64,000 nt of DNA from Streptomyces cucumeris (GCF_024295805.1 NZ_JANCLX010000009.1:220442-284441), one strand, 5' to 3'. Positions 1-8,282 are shown, numbered from the stretch's first letter. Notes: generated from the sequence alone by a model not told the origin. A program made the numbers and translations.

Positions 1-1071
1 CTTGCTGGTCGCGTCGGACTCCCCGGCCAGCAGCGGGCGCAGTCCGGCGTAGACGCCCTCCACGTCATCGCGGGTGAGCGGTACCGCGAGCACCTCGTTG
101 ACATGCTCCAGCAGGTAGTCGATATCGGCGCTGGAGGCGGCCGGATGGGCCTTGTCCAGGTCCCAGTCGGTGTCGGTGGTGCCGACGATCCAGTGGCGGC
201 CCCAGGGGATCACGAACAGCACGCTCTTCTCGGTGCGCAGGATCAGCCCAGTGGTGGAGTGGATCCGGTCCCGGGGCACCACGAGGTGGATCCCCTTGGA
301 CGCGCGGACGTGGAACTGGCCGCGCTCACCGATCAGCGCCTGGGTCTCGTCCGTCCACACCCCGCTGGCGTTCACCACCTGACGGGCGCGCACCTCGAAC
401 TCACCGCCCTGCTCCAGATCGTGCACCCGGGCGCCGACCACCCGCGCTCCCTCCCTCAGCACGCCGACCACCCGTGCCCGGTTGGCGACGTGGGCGCCGT
501 AGCGGGCGGCCGTCCGCACCAGGGCGGTGACGAAGCGGGCGTCGTCCACCTGGGCGTCGTAGTACTGCAACGCCCCGACCAGGGCGTCCTTACGCAGGCA
601 GGGAGCCACCCGCAGCGCCTTGGTCCGGGTCAGATGACGGTGGACGGGCAGTCCGCGGCCGTGTCCGGAGGAGACCGACATCGCGTCGTAGAGCGCGACC
701 CCCGCCCCCGCGTACAGCCGCTCCCAGCCCCGGTGCTTGAGCGGGTAGAGGAACGGCACCGGCTTCACCAGATGCGGGGCGATCCGCTCCAGCAGCAGTC
801 CGCGCTCCTTCAGGGCCTCTCTGACGAGGGCGAAGTCCAGCATCTCCAGATAGCGCAAGCCCCCGTGGACCAGTTTGCTGGACCGGCTGGAGGTGCCCGA
901 GGCCCAGTCGCGGGCCTCGACCAGACCGGTCTCCAGACCGCGGGTCGCGGCGTCCAGCGCGGTACCCGCGCCGACCACCCCGCTGCCCACGACCAGCACA
1001 TCCAGCTCACGGTCCGCCATCCGGGCCAACGCCTCGCCGCGCTCGGCCGGTCCCAGTGCCGGTGTCCTCAC
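1..1071 (-). CDS. glpD: Aerobic glycerol-3-phosphate dehydrogenase, 3' end cut by the window edge
   Basis: FAD enzyme that oxidises sn-glycerol 3-phosphate to dihydroxyacetone phosphate and passes electrons to the quinone pool at the membrane. The N-terminal nucleotide-binding motif DVLVVGSGVVGAGTA lies near residue 22, followed by the GlpD signature SSRSSKLVHGGLRYLE and, later, HWIVGTTDTDWD. Only the first 357 codons are present. The family is usually 530-580 residues, so roughly the C-terminal third lies off the left edge. The GTG start at 1071 is preceded by GGGAGG (1077-1082) with 5 nt spacing; ATG 1020, just before the FAD motif, is the alternative. It is divergent from the dehydrogenase-like gene at 1272, and a Crp-like palindrome sits just upstream. 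Confidence 0.93.
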   Translation of the reverse strand, partial: MRTPALGPAERGEALARMADRELDVLVVGSGVVGAGTALDAATRGLETGLVEARDWASGTSSRSSKLVHGGLRYLEMLDFALVREALKERGLLLERIAPHLVKPVPFLYPLKHRGWERLYAGAGVALYDAMSVSSGHGRGLPVHRHLTRTKALRVAPCLRKDALVGALQYYDAQVDDARFVTALVRTAARYGAHVANRARVVGVLREGARVVGARVHDLEQGGEFEVRARQVVNASGVWTDETQALIGERGQFHVRASKGIHLVVPRDRIHSTTGLILRTEKSVLFVIPWGRHWIVGTTDTDWDLDKAHPAASSADIDYLLEHVNEVLAVPLTRDDVEGVYAGLRPLLAGESDATSK

Positions 1072-1083
1072 CGCTGCCTCCCG

Positions 1084-1101
1084 TTGTGATCGACATCACG
1101 T
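1084..1101. promoter_or_regulatory. Crp-like palindrome in front of glpD
   Basis: The core GTGAT-CGAC-ATCAC (1086-1099) fits both the enterobacterial TGTGA-N6-TCACA pattern and the GTG-N8-CAC spacing described for Streptomyces Crp. It starts 15 nt upstream of the glpD start codon, next to its ribosome-binding site, so a bound regulator would be expected to repress. This assignment rests on pattern only. Confidence 0.35.
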
Positions 1102-1271
1102 CGCACGTGCAGAGATTTTCCTGGCTTTCTCCTCGCCGTGCCATGGCGCTGCTCCACCCACTGCCGCAACACCGGGCCAACACCCCCCACCAATACTGAA
1201 TACGAGTCATATTTCCGCTTAGTCTGCCTTTGCGCCATCCGGAATCACCTCGGGAAGGACGGCTCGCAGTC

Positions 1272-2543
1272 ATGCCCGCAGATCTCGCCGTCATCGGACT
1301 CGGCCATCTCGGTCTCCCCCTCGCCCAGGCCGCCACCGCCGCCGCCATCCGCACCGTCGGCTACGACCCCGATCCGCGTCTGATCGCCGATCTGCGGGCC
1401 GGCCGGCTGCCCTCCGGGGCCGGGGACGGCCGGCTGTCCACCGCCGATCTGCGCCGGATGGCCGCCGGTGGCTTCCAGGTCACCGCCGACCCCGCCGAGC
1501 TGGGCCGGGTCCGTACCGCGGTGATCTGCGCCCCGACCCCGCTGGGCGAGGACCGCAAGCTGGACCTGACGGCGGTCGCCGAAGCGGCCCGTACGCTCGC
1601 GGCACGGCTGCGGCCGCACACCACTGTCCTGCTGGAATCCACCGTGTACCCCGGCACCACCGAGGAATTCCTGCGTCCGGTTCTGGAGCGGGGGTCCGGA
1701 CTGCTGGCCGGACGCGACTTCCACCTGGCCTACTCCCCCTGCCGCCTCGACCCCGGCAACCGCGCCCACGGCCCGGCCAACACCCCCAAGGTGATCGGCG
1801 GCCTCACCCCCGCCTGCACCGAGGCCGCCGCCGCCTTCTACGGCCGGTTCACCGAGAAGGTGGTGCGCGCCCGCGGCCCCCGCGAGGCGGAGACCGTGAA
1901 GGTCCTGGAGACCAACTACCGCCACGTCAACATCGCCCTGGTCAACGAGATGGCGGTGTACTGCCACGACCTGGGCGTGGACCTGTGGGACGTGGTGCGC
2001 TGCGCCGAGACCAAACCCTTCGGCTTCCAGGCGTTCCGCCCCGGGCCGGGCGTCGGCGGCCACGGGGTGGCCGTCGACCACGACCACATGGCCTATCAGC
2101 AGCGCGGCCTCGGGCTCCCGCTGCGGATGGTCGAGCTGGCGCAGGCGGTCAACGGGCGGATGCCGCGCTATGTCACCCAGCGCTGCACGGCCCTGCTCAA
2201 CGAGTACGGCAAGTCCGCGCGCGGCGCCCGGGTCCTGCTGCTGGGCGTCGGCTACAAGCCCGATATCGCCGACGAGGAGGGTTCGCCCGCCCGGGAGATC
2301 GCGTCCCGGCTGATGGACCTGGGCGCCGAGATCAGCTACCACGACCCCTACGTACCGCAGTGGCGGGTGCGGGGGCAGCGGGTGGAGCGCGCGGACGGGC
2401 TGTACGAGACGGCGGCCGACGCGGACCTCACCGTGCTGCTGCAACACCACCGGGCGTACGACCTGCAAGGGCTCGCGGTGAAGGCCCAACTGCTGCTGGA
2501 CACCCGGGGGGCGAGCCCGGCGGGCACCGCACACCGGCTCTGA
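1272..2543 (+). CDS. UDP-glucose/GDP-mannose dehydrogenase family protein lacking the catalytic cysteine
   Basis: Predicted soluble NAD-binding protein of 423 residues, normal length for the nucleotide-sugar dehydrogenase (WecC/UGDH) family. The Rossmann motif VIGLGHLGLPLA opens the protein. The central ETVKVLETNYRHVNIALVNE segment carries the conserved lysine and asparagine, and the C-terminal UDP-binding domain has LLGVGYKPDIADEEGSP. In active enzymes the nucleophile lies in GGxC(I/L)P; here the site reads GVGGHGVAVD, with glycine in its place. The usual acidic residue of the PER motif is also changed (SPCRLDPG). It therefore resembles a four-electron dehydrogenase but probably cannot complete that reaction. 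ATG 1272 begins right at the Rossmann strand and has a GGGAAGGA stretch upstream; ATG 1230 is an in-frame alternative. Confidence 0.82.
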   Translation: MPADLAVIGLGHLGLPLAQAATAAAIRTVGYDPDPRLIADLRAGRLPSGAGDGRLSTADLRRMAAGGFQVTADPAELGRVRTAVICAPTPLGEDRKLDLTAVAEAARTLAARLRPHTTVLLESTVYPGTTEEFLRPVLERGSGLLAGRDFHLAYSPCRLDPGNRAHGPANTPKVIGGLTPACTEAAAAFYGRFTEKVVRARGPREAETVKVLETNYRHVNIALVNEMAVYCHDLGVDLWDVVRCAETKPFGFQAFRPGPGVGGHGVAVDHDHMAYQQRGLGLPLRMVELAQAVNGRMPRYVTQRCTALLNEYGKSARGARVLLLGVGYKPDIADEEGSPAREIASRLMDLGAEISYHDPYVPQWRVRGQRVERADGLYETAADADLTVLLQHHRAYDLQGLAVKAQLLLDTRGASPAGTAHRL

Positions 2544-2562
2544 CAGCGGGGCGCCACGGCCG

Positions 2563-2589
2563 GGGGCGGACGGCGGAACCGTCCGCCCC
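2563..2589. terminator. Hairpin between convergent genes
   Basis: Perfect 11-bp stem GGGGCGGACGG / CCGTCCGCCCC with a 5-nt loop, lying between the stop codons of the convergent dehydrogenase-like and TetR genes. There is no T tract, as is usual in Streptomyces. It can act in both directions. Confidence 0.7.
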
Positions 2590-2629
2590 GCCGAGGTGCG
2601 CGCCCCGCCCCCGGTCCGTGGCGGCCCGG

Positions 2630-3241
2630 CTACGCCACGCCCGGCAGCTCCTCCGTCAGATACCGCTGGACCGTGGCCCCGACCGTGTCCACCACCACCT
2701 CCCGGTCCAGCGAGGCCAGCGGCTGTATCTCCAGGACATAGCGGGTGAGCGCGAGCCCCACGAGCTGGGAGCCGATCAGTCCGGCCCGTACCTCCGGGCG
2801 CGGTCCGCCCGCCCGCTCGGCCACCCGGCCCAGCACCTCACGGGCGATGAATCCGCGCACGGTCCGCGCCGACGCCGGGTGCGAGACCGCCGAGCGCAGG
2901 ATCGACAGCAGCTTGGCCCGGGTGGGTTCCTCCTCCCATAACCGCAGGAAGGCCCGGACCAGCCGTTCCCCCAGCTCCTCCACCCCGCCGTCCAGGACCG
3001 GCCCGAGCAGCAGCTCCGGGCGCATCGCGTCCCGCATACAGGCGGCGAACAGACCCTCCTTGGAGGCGAAGAAGTGGTGGACCAGGGCGGCGTCGACCCC
3101 CGCGGCCCTGGCGATCGACCGCACCGAGGCACCGTCGAAACCGCCCTCCGCGAACATCCGCTGGGCCACCCCCAGGATGGTGTCGCGACTCTCCGTCGCG
3201 CCGGGTCTCCGGCCGGTGCGCTTGCGGACCTCGATGGTCAT
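2630..3241 (-). CDS. TetR-family transcriptional regulator
   Basis: One-component repressor of 203 residues. The N-terminal helix-turn-helix runs from about residue 18 to 65 (ILGVAQRMFAEGGFDGASV, IARAAGVDAALVHHFFASKE), followed by a mainly helical ligand-binding domain. ATG 3241 follows GGAGG with 7-nt spacing. It points in the same direction as the DUF6049-type gene upstream, 157 bp away, and is convergent with the nucleotide-sugar dehydrogenase-like gene. The ligand and target are unknown; the C-terminal domain resembles the generic TetR_C class common in Streptomyces. No clear palindrome was seen in front of it. Confidence 0.9.
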   Translation of the reverse strand: MTIEVRKRTGRRPGATESRDTILGVAQRMFAEGGFDGASVRSIARAAGVDAALVHHFFASKEGLFAACMRDAMRPELLLGPVLDGGVEELGERLVRAFLRLWEEEPTRAKLLSILRSAVSHPASARTVRGFIAREVLGRVAERAGGPRPEVRAGLIGSQLVGLALTRYVLEIQPLASLDREVVVDTVGATVQRYLTEELPGVA

Positions 3242-3398
3242 GCGGCAACCTCCACGGCTTCACGGCCTTCACGGCTCATTGCTGCTGTTCACGGCAGTCA
3301 CGCCGGACGACGCGGATGACGGCATGCGGCGTGTCGGAAACCGCCCCACTGTACGGCCCCGGCCCCATACCGCCAGGGGGCCGGACGCGGCCGTCGGC

Positions 3399-5621
3399 TC
3401 ACGTCCTGCGCGCGCGCCGCAGCCGGACCGTCGCGGCCAGCACGATCAGCAGCACCCCGCCGCCGACGAACGCGATGGCCCCCGACGGCACCGACCGCAC
3501 ATCCGCGGTGAATGTCATCGGCTCGCCCCAGGGCCTGCCGTCCGCGGTGGTGTGGAGCCGGGCGGTCAGCCGCACCGGTCCGTTGGCGTACGCGCTCACC
3601 CGGACCCGCACCGTCCGGCTCACCGCCCGGTCCGCCCGGACCCGCACCGAGCGGTCCAGGGTGTTCAGCCGCTCCGGACGGCTGGAGAGCACCCGCAGTT
3701 CGACCCCGGTGAGGTCCTGCTGAAGTCCGTTGTCGACGGTGACCGGGATGACCGCCGTACCCCCGGCCACCACCACCTTCGCCTTGGGCACCAGCCGCAC
3801 CGAGCCCATCGAGGCGGTCAGATAGCGCGCCACGCCCCGCTGGTAGGCGTCGCCGCCCGATGCGTCACCGCGCCAGGCGGTCGACAGGGAACGGGCCATC
3901 GCGGCCCGTACGGAGGCGGTGGTGGCCCGGGCGTCCGACAGCACCTTCGCCAGCGCGCGCAGCCGCCGCCGGTCCCGGGCGACGGCCGCGAGCCGGGCGG
4001 GCGGCAGCTCCGAGGCGCGCAAGCCCACCGGATAGCCGTCGTAAGCCCGCACCTCGCCCGGCTCCGGTTCGCGCAGGGCCACCTCGAACCGGGTGGGCTC
4101 CAGCCAGCCCGCCTTCTGGCCGTCGGCGAGCGCCCCGAGCAGGACGTCCGCGGTCGCTGCGGGCATCCGGCGCGGTGGCACCACCACCAGGTCGCGGCGG
4201 GCGTACGGCAGTTCCCGTACGGCCGTCAGCGTCTCGGCGAGCAGCCGCTGCCGCAGCCGCAGCCCGGCGGCCGCTCCGGACGCGGACTCGCCGCGGGAGC
4301 CCTGTGAGCCCTGTGAGCCCTGTGAGAGCAGCGCGGCGATGGTGGTGTCATAGGTGAGCGCGGTGGTCCCGCCGCCGAGCGCCACGCCGCCGTCGTCCGT
4401 CGCGCCCCCGGCGACCAGCGCGGCGGACGGGCCGACCGTGCCGCCGGAGGCCAGCACCGTGCCCAGGCCCAGCCGCCGGGTGTACGCGGCGATCGCGTCG
4501 TCCACGGCGCCGCCCGCGGGCCAGGCCACATCGGCGCGGGCACGGGTGTCCAGCGCCCGGTCCACGACCGTCCGGCCCGCCCGGGACGACCGCCGCAACA
4601 GCCCGGCCAGCGACTCGTCACCGCCGCGGGCGAGGGAGGCCAGATCCGGGTCCGCGTACGGCAGCGCGATGACGTCCCGGCCGTGGACCGCCTTGCGCAG
4701 CGCGGCCAGCCAGTCCGCGGCCGCGTCGCCGCCCTCGCCCTCGGTGGCGTCCTGCGGATCGGTGCCGCCGGGGGTCCTGGCCACCCGGTAGCCGTCGGCC
4801 ATGGCCTGCGCCTGGACGATGAGATCGGGGTCGATCACCCAGGTCACCGGCTGGTCCCGGCCCGCCTCGACCAGCCGCCGCAGCCGTCCGCCGGGGCCGA
4901 GGGACGACCTCAGCGCGTCGTCGCGGAACACCGGCAGCGCCCGGTCGGAGGTGCGCTGGGTCAGCGCCTCCATATGCGGGACATCGGTGATCGGCCACAG
5001 GACGGTGGTGTGCAGCGGCTCCAGACCGGTGCCGTCGGGATAGGCGCAGAGGTAATCGCGTGTCAGCCCGAGGACCGTGCCGTCCTCATGGGAGAGGTCC
5101 ACGGTGAGCGCGAACGCCCCGGGCCCGTCGAGGCCCAGGTCCGGTACGGGCACGGTGATCTGGAAGCGGTGCGCGGCGCCGGGCGCGAGGGCGGCGACCC
5201 CGGCCGTGCGGTCCGGTACGGACGGGCCGTCGGCGCGGCCCAGGACGGTGCGTCCGGCCACGGCAGCGAGCCCGCCGCGGGTGTCGATCGCCCCGTGCGC
5301 CCCGATCCGCACACCGAGGCGGCCGGCGCCGATCCGGCGGCCGGAGGTGTTGGTGACGGTTCCGCTGATCCTCAGCTCCCCGCCCTGCCGCACCACCGAG
5401 GGGTTCAGCGACTCCAGTTCGACGGAGGTCGGATACGACACCCGGCTGACGGACCGTGGTCCGTCGGGTCGTCCAGGTCCGGCGGGCCGTCCGGGTCCGG
5501 GGGATCGTTCGGGTCCGGTGGACAGTGCGACGGCGGAGGACAGGACGGTGACCAGCGCGGCCAGGACGGCGACGGCCACGCCGACCGCCCGTCCGTGTGC
5601 CCCGCGCAGGACTGCCGTCAC
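3399..5621 (-). CDS. Large secreted or membrane-anchored protein, DUF6049-like
   Basis: A 740-residue extracytoplasmic protein. A hydrophobic N-terminal segment (about residues 12-30, VAVAVLAALVTVLSSAVAL) is followed by a Gly/Pro/Arg-rich linker, beta-sandwich-like regions (ELESLNPSVVRQGGELRISG), a region with VLWPITDVPHMEALTQ, and a C-terminal membrane helix (FVGGGVLLIVLAATV) ending in RLRRARRT. This layout and the VLWPxTDxPH segment resemble DUF6049 proteins, which in actinobacteria usually sit beside the lipid II flippase gene murJ. Here the neighbour is an MreB homologue, so a role in cell-wall assembly is a reasonable inference. The GTG start at 5621 puts the membrane helix at the N-terminus; the frame stays open further upstream, so the start is uncertain. 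Confidence 0.68.
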   Translation of the reverse strand: MTAVLRGAHGRAVGVAVAVLAALVTVLSSAVALSTGPERSPGPGRPAGPGRPDGPRSVSRVSYPTSVELESLNPSVVRQGGELRISGTVTNTSGRRIGAGRLGVRIGAHGAIDTRGGLAAVAGRTVLGRADGPSVPDRTAGVAALAPGAAHRFQITVPVPDLGLDGPGAFALTVDLSHEDGTVLGLTRDYLCAYPDGTGLEPLHTTVLWPITDVPHMEALTQRTSDRALPVFRDDALRSSLGPGGRLRRLVEAGRDQPVTWVIDPDLIVQAQAMADGYRVARTPGGTDPQDATEGEGGDAAADWLAALRKAVHGRDVIALPYADPDLASLARGGDESLAGLLRRSSRAGRTVVDRALDTRARADVAWPAGGAVDDAIAAYTRRLGLGTVLASGGTVGPSAALVAGGATDDGGVALGGGTTALTYDTTIAALLSQGSQGSQGSRGESASGAAAGLRLRQRLLAETLTAVRELPYARRDLVVVPPRRMPAATADVLLGALADGQKAGWLEPTRFEVALREPEPGEVRAYDGYPVGLRASELPPARLAAVARDRRRLRALAKVLSDARATTASVRAAMARSLSTAWRGDASGGDAYQRGVARYLTASMGSVRLVPKAKVVVAGGTAVIPVTVDNGLQQDLTGVELRVLSSRPERLNTLDRSVRVRADRAVSRTVRVRVSAYANGPVRLTARLHTTADGRPWGEPMTFTADVRSVPSGAIAFVGGGVLLIVLAATVRLRRARRT
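4300..4326. repeat. Three tandem 9-bp repeats inside the DUF6049-like gene
   Basis: Three perfect copies of CCCTGTGAG in a row, read on the minus strand as Ser-Gln-Gly repeated three times. Whole-codon repeats like this can gain or lose units without shifting the frame. Confidence 0.85.
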
Positions 5622-5823
5622 CTCGACGCCCGCACCTCCCGTCCGCCCGCGCCGCTCGGGACGCGGTGCCACCAGCCCACCACGGCCACCGCACCGCCGC
5701 ACGCCCGGACACCCCGGCCGGGGGCCTGCGGGACGCGGCGGGACGCCGGACGGCGACGAGGCGGACCGGGGGGACGGGGCGCCGGGCCCGGCGGTGTACG
5801 GGCCACGGGGCCCGTACGGGCCG

Positions 5824-6981
5824 TCAGACCCGGACGGTGTCGAGGCGGCGGGGGCGCGCCTCCATGGCGGTCCGCAGAGAGGCGAAGTCCTCCACACAGC
5901 GGCCGGTGCCGATGGCCACGCAGTCCAGCGGGTCGTCGGCCACCAGCACCGGGATGTCCAACTCACGGCTCAGCCGGACGTCCAGCCCACGCAGCATGGC
6001 ACCGCCGCCGGTCAGCACGATGCCGCGGTCCATGATGTCGCCCGCGAGCTCCGGTGGGGTCTCGTCCAGCGTGGAGCGGACCGCCGCCACGATGCTGTCC
6101 ACCGGTTCGCCGAGTGCGTGCCGTACCTCCTCCGCGGTCAGTTCCAGCACCTTGGGGAGACCGGTGACTTGGTCACGGCCGCGGATGGTGCAGCGGTCCG
6201 GCGGCAACAGCGCCTGGGTGTCCTCGGGATCGCCGCTGTCACCCGGGAGGACGACCTCCACGTTCCGCTCGGACTGCCGGACGGCGCCCCCGGGGCGCGG
6301 CGCCGGGAGCGTACCGCCCGGCGCCGCCGAGCCGATGCTCACCTTGATCTCCTCCGCGGTCCGTTCACCGATCGCCAGCGCGTAGTGCTTCTTCACATAC
6401 GCGGTGATCGCGGTGTCCATGGCGTCACCCGCCACCCGGACCGAGCGGGCGGTGACGATGCCGCCCAGGGAGACGACCGCGACCTCGGTGGTCCCGCCGC
6501 CGACGTCCACCACCATGCAGCCGGTCGGCTCGCTCACCGGCAGCCCGGCGCCGATCGCCGCCGCGATCGGCTCCTCGACCAGGTGCACTTGACGCGCACC
6601 GGCCTGAGTCGCGGCCTCCATCACCGCGCGCCGCTCGACGCCGGTGATACCGGAGGGCACACAGACCACCACACGGGGTCGGGCCAGCCGACGGCTGCCC
6701 GCGACCTTCTTGATGAAGTACCTGAGCATCCGCTCCGCGATCTCGAAATCGGCGATCACGCCATCACGCAGCGGCCGGACGGCGACGATGTTCGTCGGGG
6801 TCCGACCCATGGTCTCCTTCGCCGCCGAACCGACCGACAGCACATTGCCGTCGACCGTGTTGACGGCCACGACCGACGGCTCGTTGAGCACGATGCCCTT
6901 GCCCCGGACGTACACCAGCGTGTTCGCGGTGCCCAGGTCGATGCCCATGTCTCGTCCTGTGAACGACTTGTTCTGCGCCAT
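5824..6981 (-). CDS. MreB/Mbl-like actin homologue with a central insertion
   Basis: Bacterial actin-fold ATPase of 385 residues; MreB is normally about 340-350. Phosphate 1 (GIDLGTANT, residues 13-21), phosphate 2 (MVVDVGGGTTEVAV, about 156-169) and the adenosine-binding LTGGGAMLRGLD are intact, so ATP binding is expected. The extra length is a proline- and acid-rich stretch at about residues 220-264, between IGSAAPGG and TIRGRDQVTGLPK. No mreC, mreD, pbp2 or rodA gene is adjacent, so this is an additional homologue, not the main rod-complex gene. Streptomyces MreB proteins act mainly in spore-wall formation. The DUF6049-like gene lies 202 bp downstream in the same direction. The ATG is directly preceded by a leaderless-type promoter. 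Confidence 0.9.
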   Translation of the reverse strand: MAQNKSFTGRDMGIDLGTANTLVYVRGKGIVLNEPSVVAVNTVDGNVLSVGSAAKETMGRTPTNIVAVRPLRDGVIADFEIAERMLRYFIKKVAGSRRLARPRVVVCVPSGITGVERRAVMEAATQAGARQVHLVEEPIAAAIGAGLPVSEPTGCMVVDVGGGTTEVAVVSLGGIVTARSVRVAGDAMDTAITAYVKKHYALAIGERTAEEIKVSIGSAAPGGTLPAPRPGGAVRQSERNVEVVLPGDSGDPEDTQALLPPDRCTIRGRDQVTGLPKVLELTAEEVRHALGEPVDSIVAAVRSTLDETPPELAGDIMDRGIVLTGGGAMLRGLDVRLSRELDIPVLVADDPLDCVAIGTGRCVEDFASLRTAMEARPRRLDTVRV

Positions 6982-6987
6982 AAGTTG

Positions 6988-7016
6988 ACATTATTGCTTA
7001 TGCCGGATTCTGTCCT
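6988..7016 (-). promoter_or_regulatory. Leaderless promoter of the mreB-like gene
   Basis: On the minus strand AGGACA (7011-7016) and TAATGT (6988-6993) are separated by 17 bp. The -10 hexamer ends 6 nt before the ATG, leaving no room for a ribosome-binding site, so the transcript would begin at or near the start codon. Confidence 0.55.
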
Positions 7017-7513
7017 GTCGGCACTCCCCACCGTGGACCCACCGGGAGCGTCTGCGCGGACCGCGGGGAGCGCGGATCTCCGGGGAAACAATCGGCGTAC
7101 CGCGCGCCGCGGTCCGCGCGTTCGTCGCGCAACTGATCGGCATCGCGACGCAGATGAGGGGGAGAGTTTCCGGGCTACGGCGGATACCCCGGTCGACCAC
7201 TTCGGTCGGGTGGCCGATTTACGAGAGGCCCCGGTGCGGAACGACACGGAACTCTCCGCCGTTACAGGTACGGAAAGTTATCTCGTAGCGAAAAGGATCA
7301 CCGGGAAGCACCCGGGTTGTCCAGATATGCCGGGCGCCGTGTCTCCTTCCGGTCCCAGCCATGTCACGGACCCCAGACACAACTTGTCCCGTTGTCATGC
7401 CCTGCTGTTAGTTTAATGGCGCGAACTATTCGTCCGCGTTCCCAGCCCACCACACCGCAGGTCAAGGCTGTCCCCGGAACGCGGATTTCCACCTTCATCC
7501 CCGGGGGATCTCC
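6994..7513. other. 520-bp intergenic region without a convincing gene
   Basis: Separates the divergent mreB-like gene from the Gln/Pro-rich membrane protein. Open frames here have no ribosome-binding site or codon bias. An AT-rich patch at about 7385-7425 is the likeliest promoter region of the gene at 7514. A plus-strand TTGACA-N17-TTCTGT (6985-7013) has no gene close behind it. No RNA gene was recognised. Confidence 0.5.
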
Positions 7514-8197
7514 ATGAGCCAGAACTGGCAGCAGCCTCAGCAGCCGCCGCAGCAGCCCCAGCAGCCGGCCGGGTACGGCTACCCGCAGCAGCCGCAGCAG
7601 CCGCAGTACGGTGGCGCTCCGCAGCAGCCCCAGTACGGCGCTCCGCAGCCGCAGTTCGGCGGCGGCTTCCCGCCGCCGGCGCCGCAGGGCCCCCAGGGCA
7701 ACGCGCTGCTGGCCGTCGGTGCCGCCGTGGTCGCCGCGCTCGTGGGCGCCTTCCTCTACGCGTTCCTGCTGAGCGCGATGGCCGACACGGACGGCGCGGA
7801 GGTGGAGGTGACCCAGTTCGCCTACGCCGGTGTCGCGCTCGGTGGTCTGATCGGCTTCGTCGTCGCCAAGTTCGGCGGCCGCAACGTGGGCCTGTGGGTC
7901 GTCGGCGCGGTGCTCGCGCTGGCCGCCGTCTTCATGGGTGAACTCCTCGGCTACTCCATGATCATGGCCGACCTGCTGGACAAGATGCCCGCCGCGCAGC
8001 TCGAGGCGGCCGGGATCGAGCACACCTCCGCGCTGGAGATCTTCTTCAACCACATCACCGAGCCGCTGGTGCCGTCCGCCCCGGACAGCAGCATCCTCGA
8101 TGCCTGGAAGGAGGACTCGGACGCGGTGACCTACATCTTCATGGCGCTCGCTCCGGTCGCCGCCATCGGTTCCGCCTTCCGCCTCAGCAACCGCTGA
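7514..8197 (+). CDS. Gln/Pro-rich polytopic membrane protein of unknown function
   Basis: A 227-residue protein in two parts. Residues 1-62 are a cytoplasmic low-complexity segment made almost only of Gln, Pro, Gly and Tyr (QQPQQP and PQYG repeats). Residues 63-220 carry four likely membrane helices (ALLAVGAAVVAALVGAFLYAFLL, FAYAGVALGGLIGFVVA, WVVGAVLALAAVFMGELLGY, FMALAPVAAIGSAF) with an acidic loop between the third and fourth. No catalytic motif is visible. Such proline-rich tails on Streptomyces membrane proteins are often protein-protein contact regions. It stands alone, convergent with guaB3 and closed by a strong hairpin. The sequence GGGGGAT lies about 6 nt before the ATG. Confidence 0.85.
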   Translation: MSQNWQQPQQPPQQPQQPAGYGYPQQPQQPQYGGAPQQPQYGAPQPQFGGGFPPPAPQGPQGNALLAVGAAVVAALVGAFLYAFLLSAMADTDGAEVEVTQFAYAGVALGGLIGFVVAKFGGRNVGLWVVGAVLALAAVFMGELLGYSMIMADLLDKMPAAQLEAAGIEHTSALEIFFNHITEPLVPSAPDSSILDAWKEDSDAVTYIFMALAPVAAIGSAFRLSNR

Positions 8198-8221
8198 CGC
8201 CCACGGCACACCACGCACAAA

Positions 8222-8257
8222 GGAAGGCCCCGACCGCGATGCGGTCGGGGCCTTCCC
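8222..8257. terminator. Strong bidirectional hairpin
   Basis: Perfect 16-bp inverted repeat (8222-8237 and 8241-8256) with a GAT loop, between the convergent membrane-protein and guaB3 genes. The arm begins GGAAGGCCCCGACCGC. Its stability and position suggest it stops transcription from both sides. Confidence 0.88.
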
Positions 8258-8282
8258 CATGCTGTGGAACCTCTGGGAACGC

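Noticed and set aside
2745..4307. 520-codon plus-strand open frame across the TetR and DUF6049-like genes
   Set aside because: It crosses two supported minus-strand genes and the gap between them; low-complexity Arg/Pro/Ser product.
5622..5966. N-terminal extension of the DUF6049-like frame into the mreB-like gene
   Set aside because: It would overlap mreB codons out of frame and place the signal-anchor helix about 115 residues inside; GTG 5621 fits an exported protein better.
6985..7013. Plus-strand TTGACA-N17-TTCTGT as promoter of the gene at 7514
   Set aside because: It is 500 bp from that gene and overlaps the leaderless mreB promoter on the other strand; kept only as a note in the gap entry.
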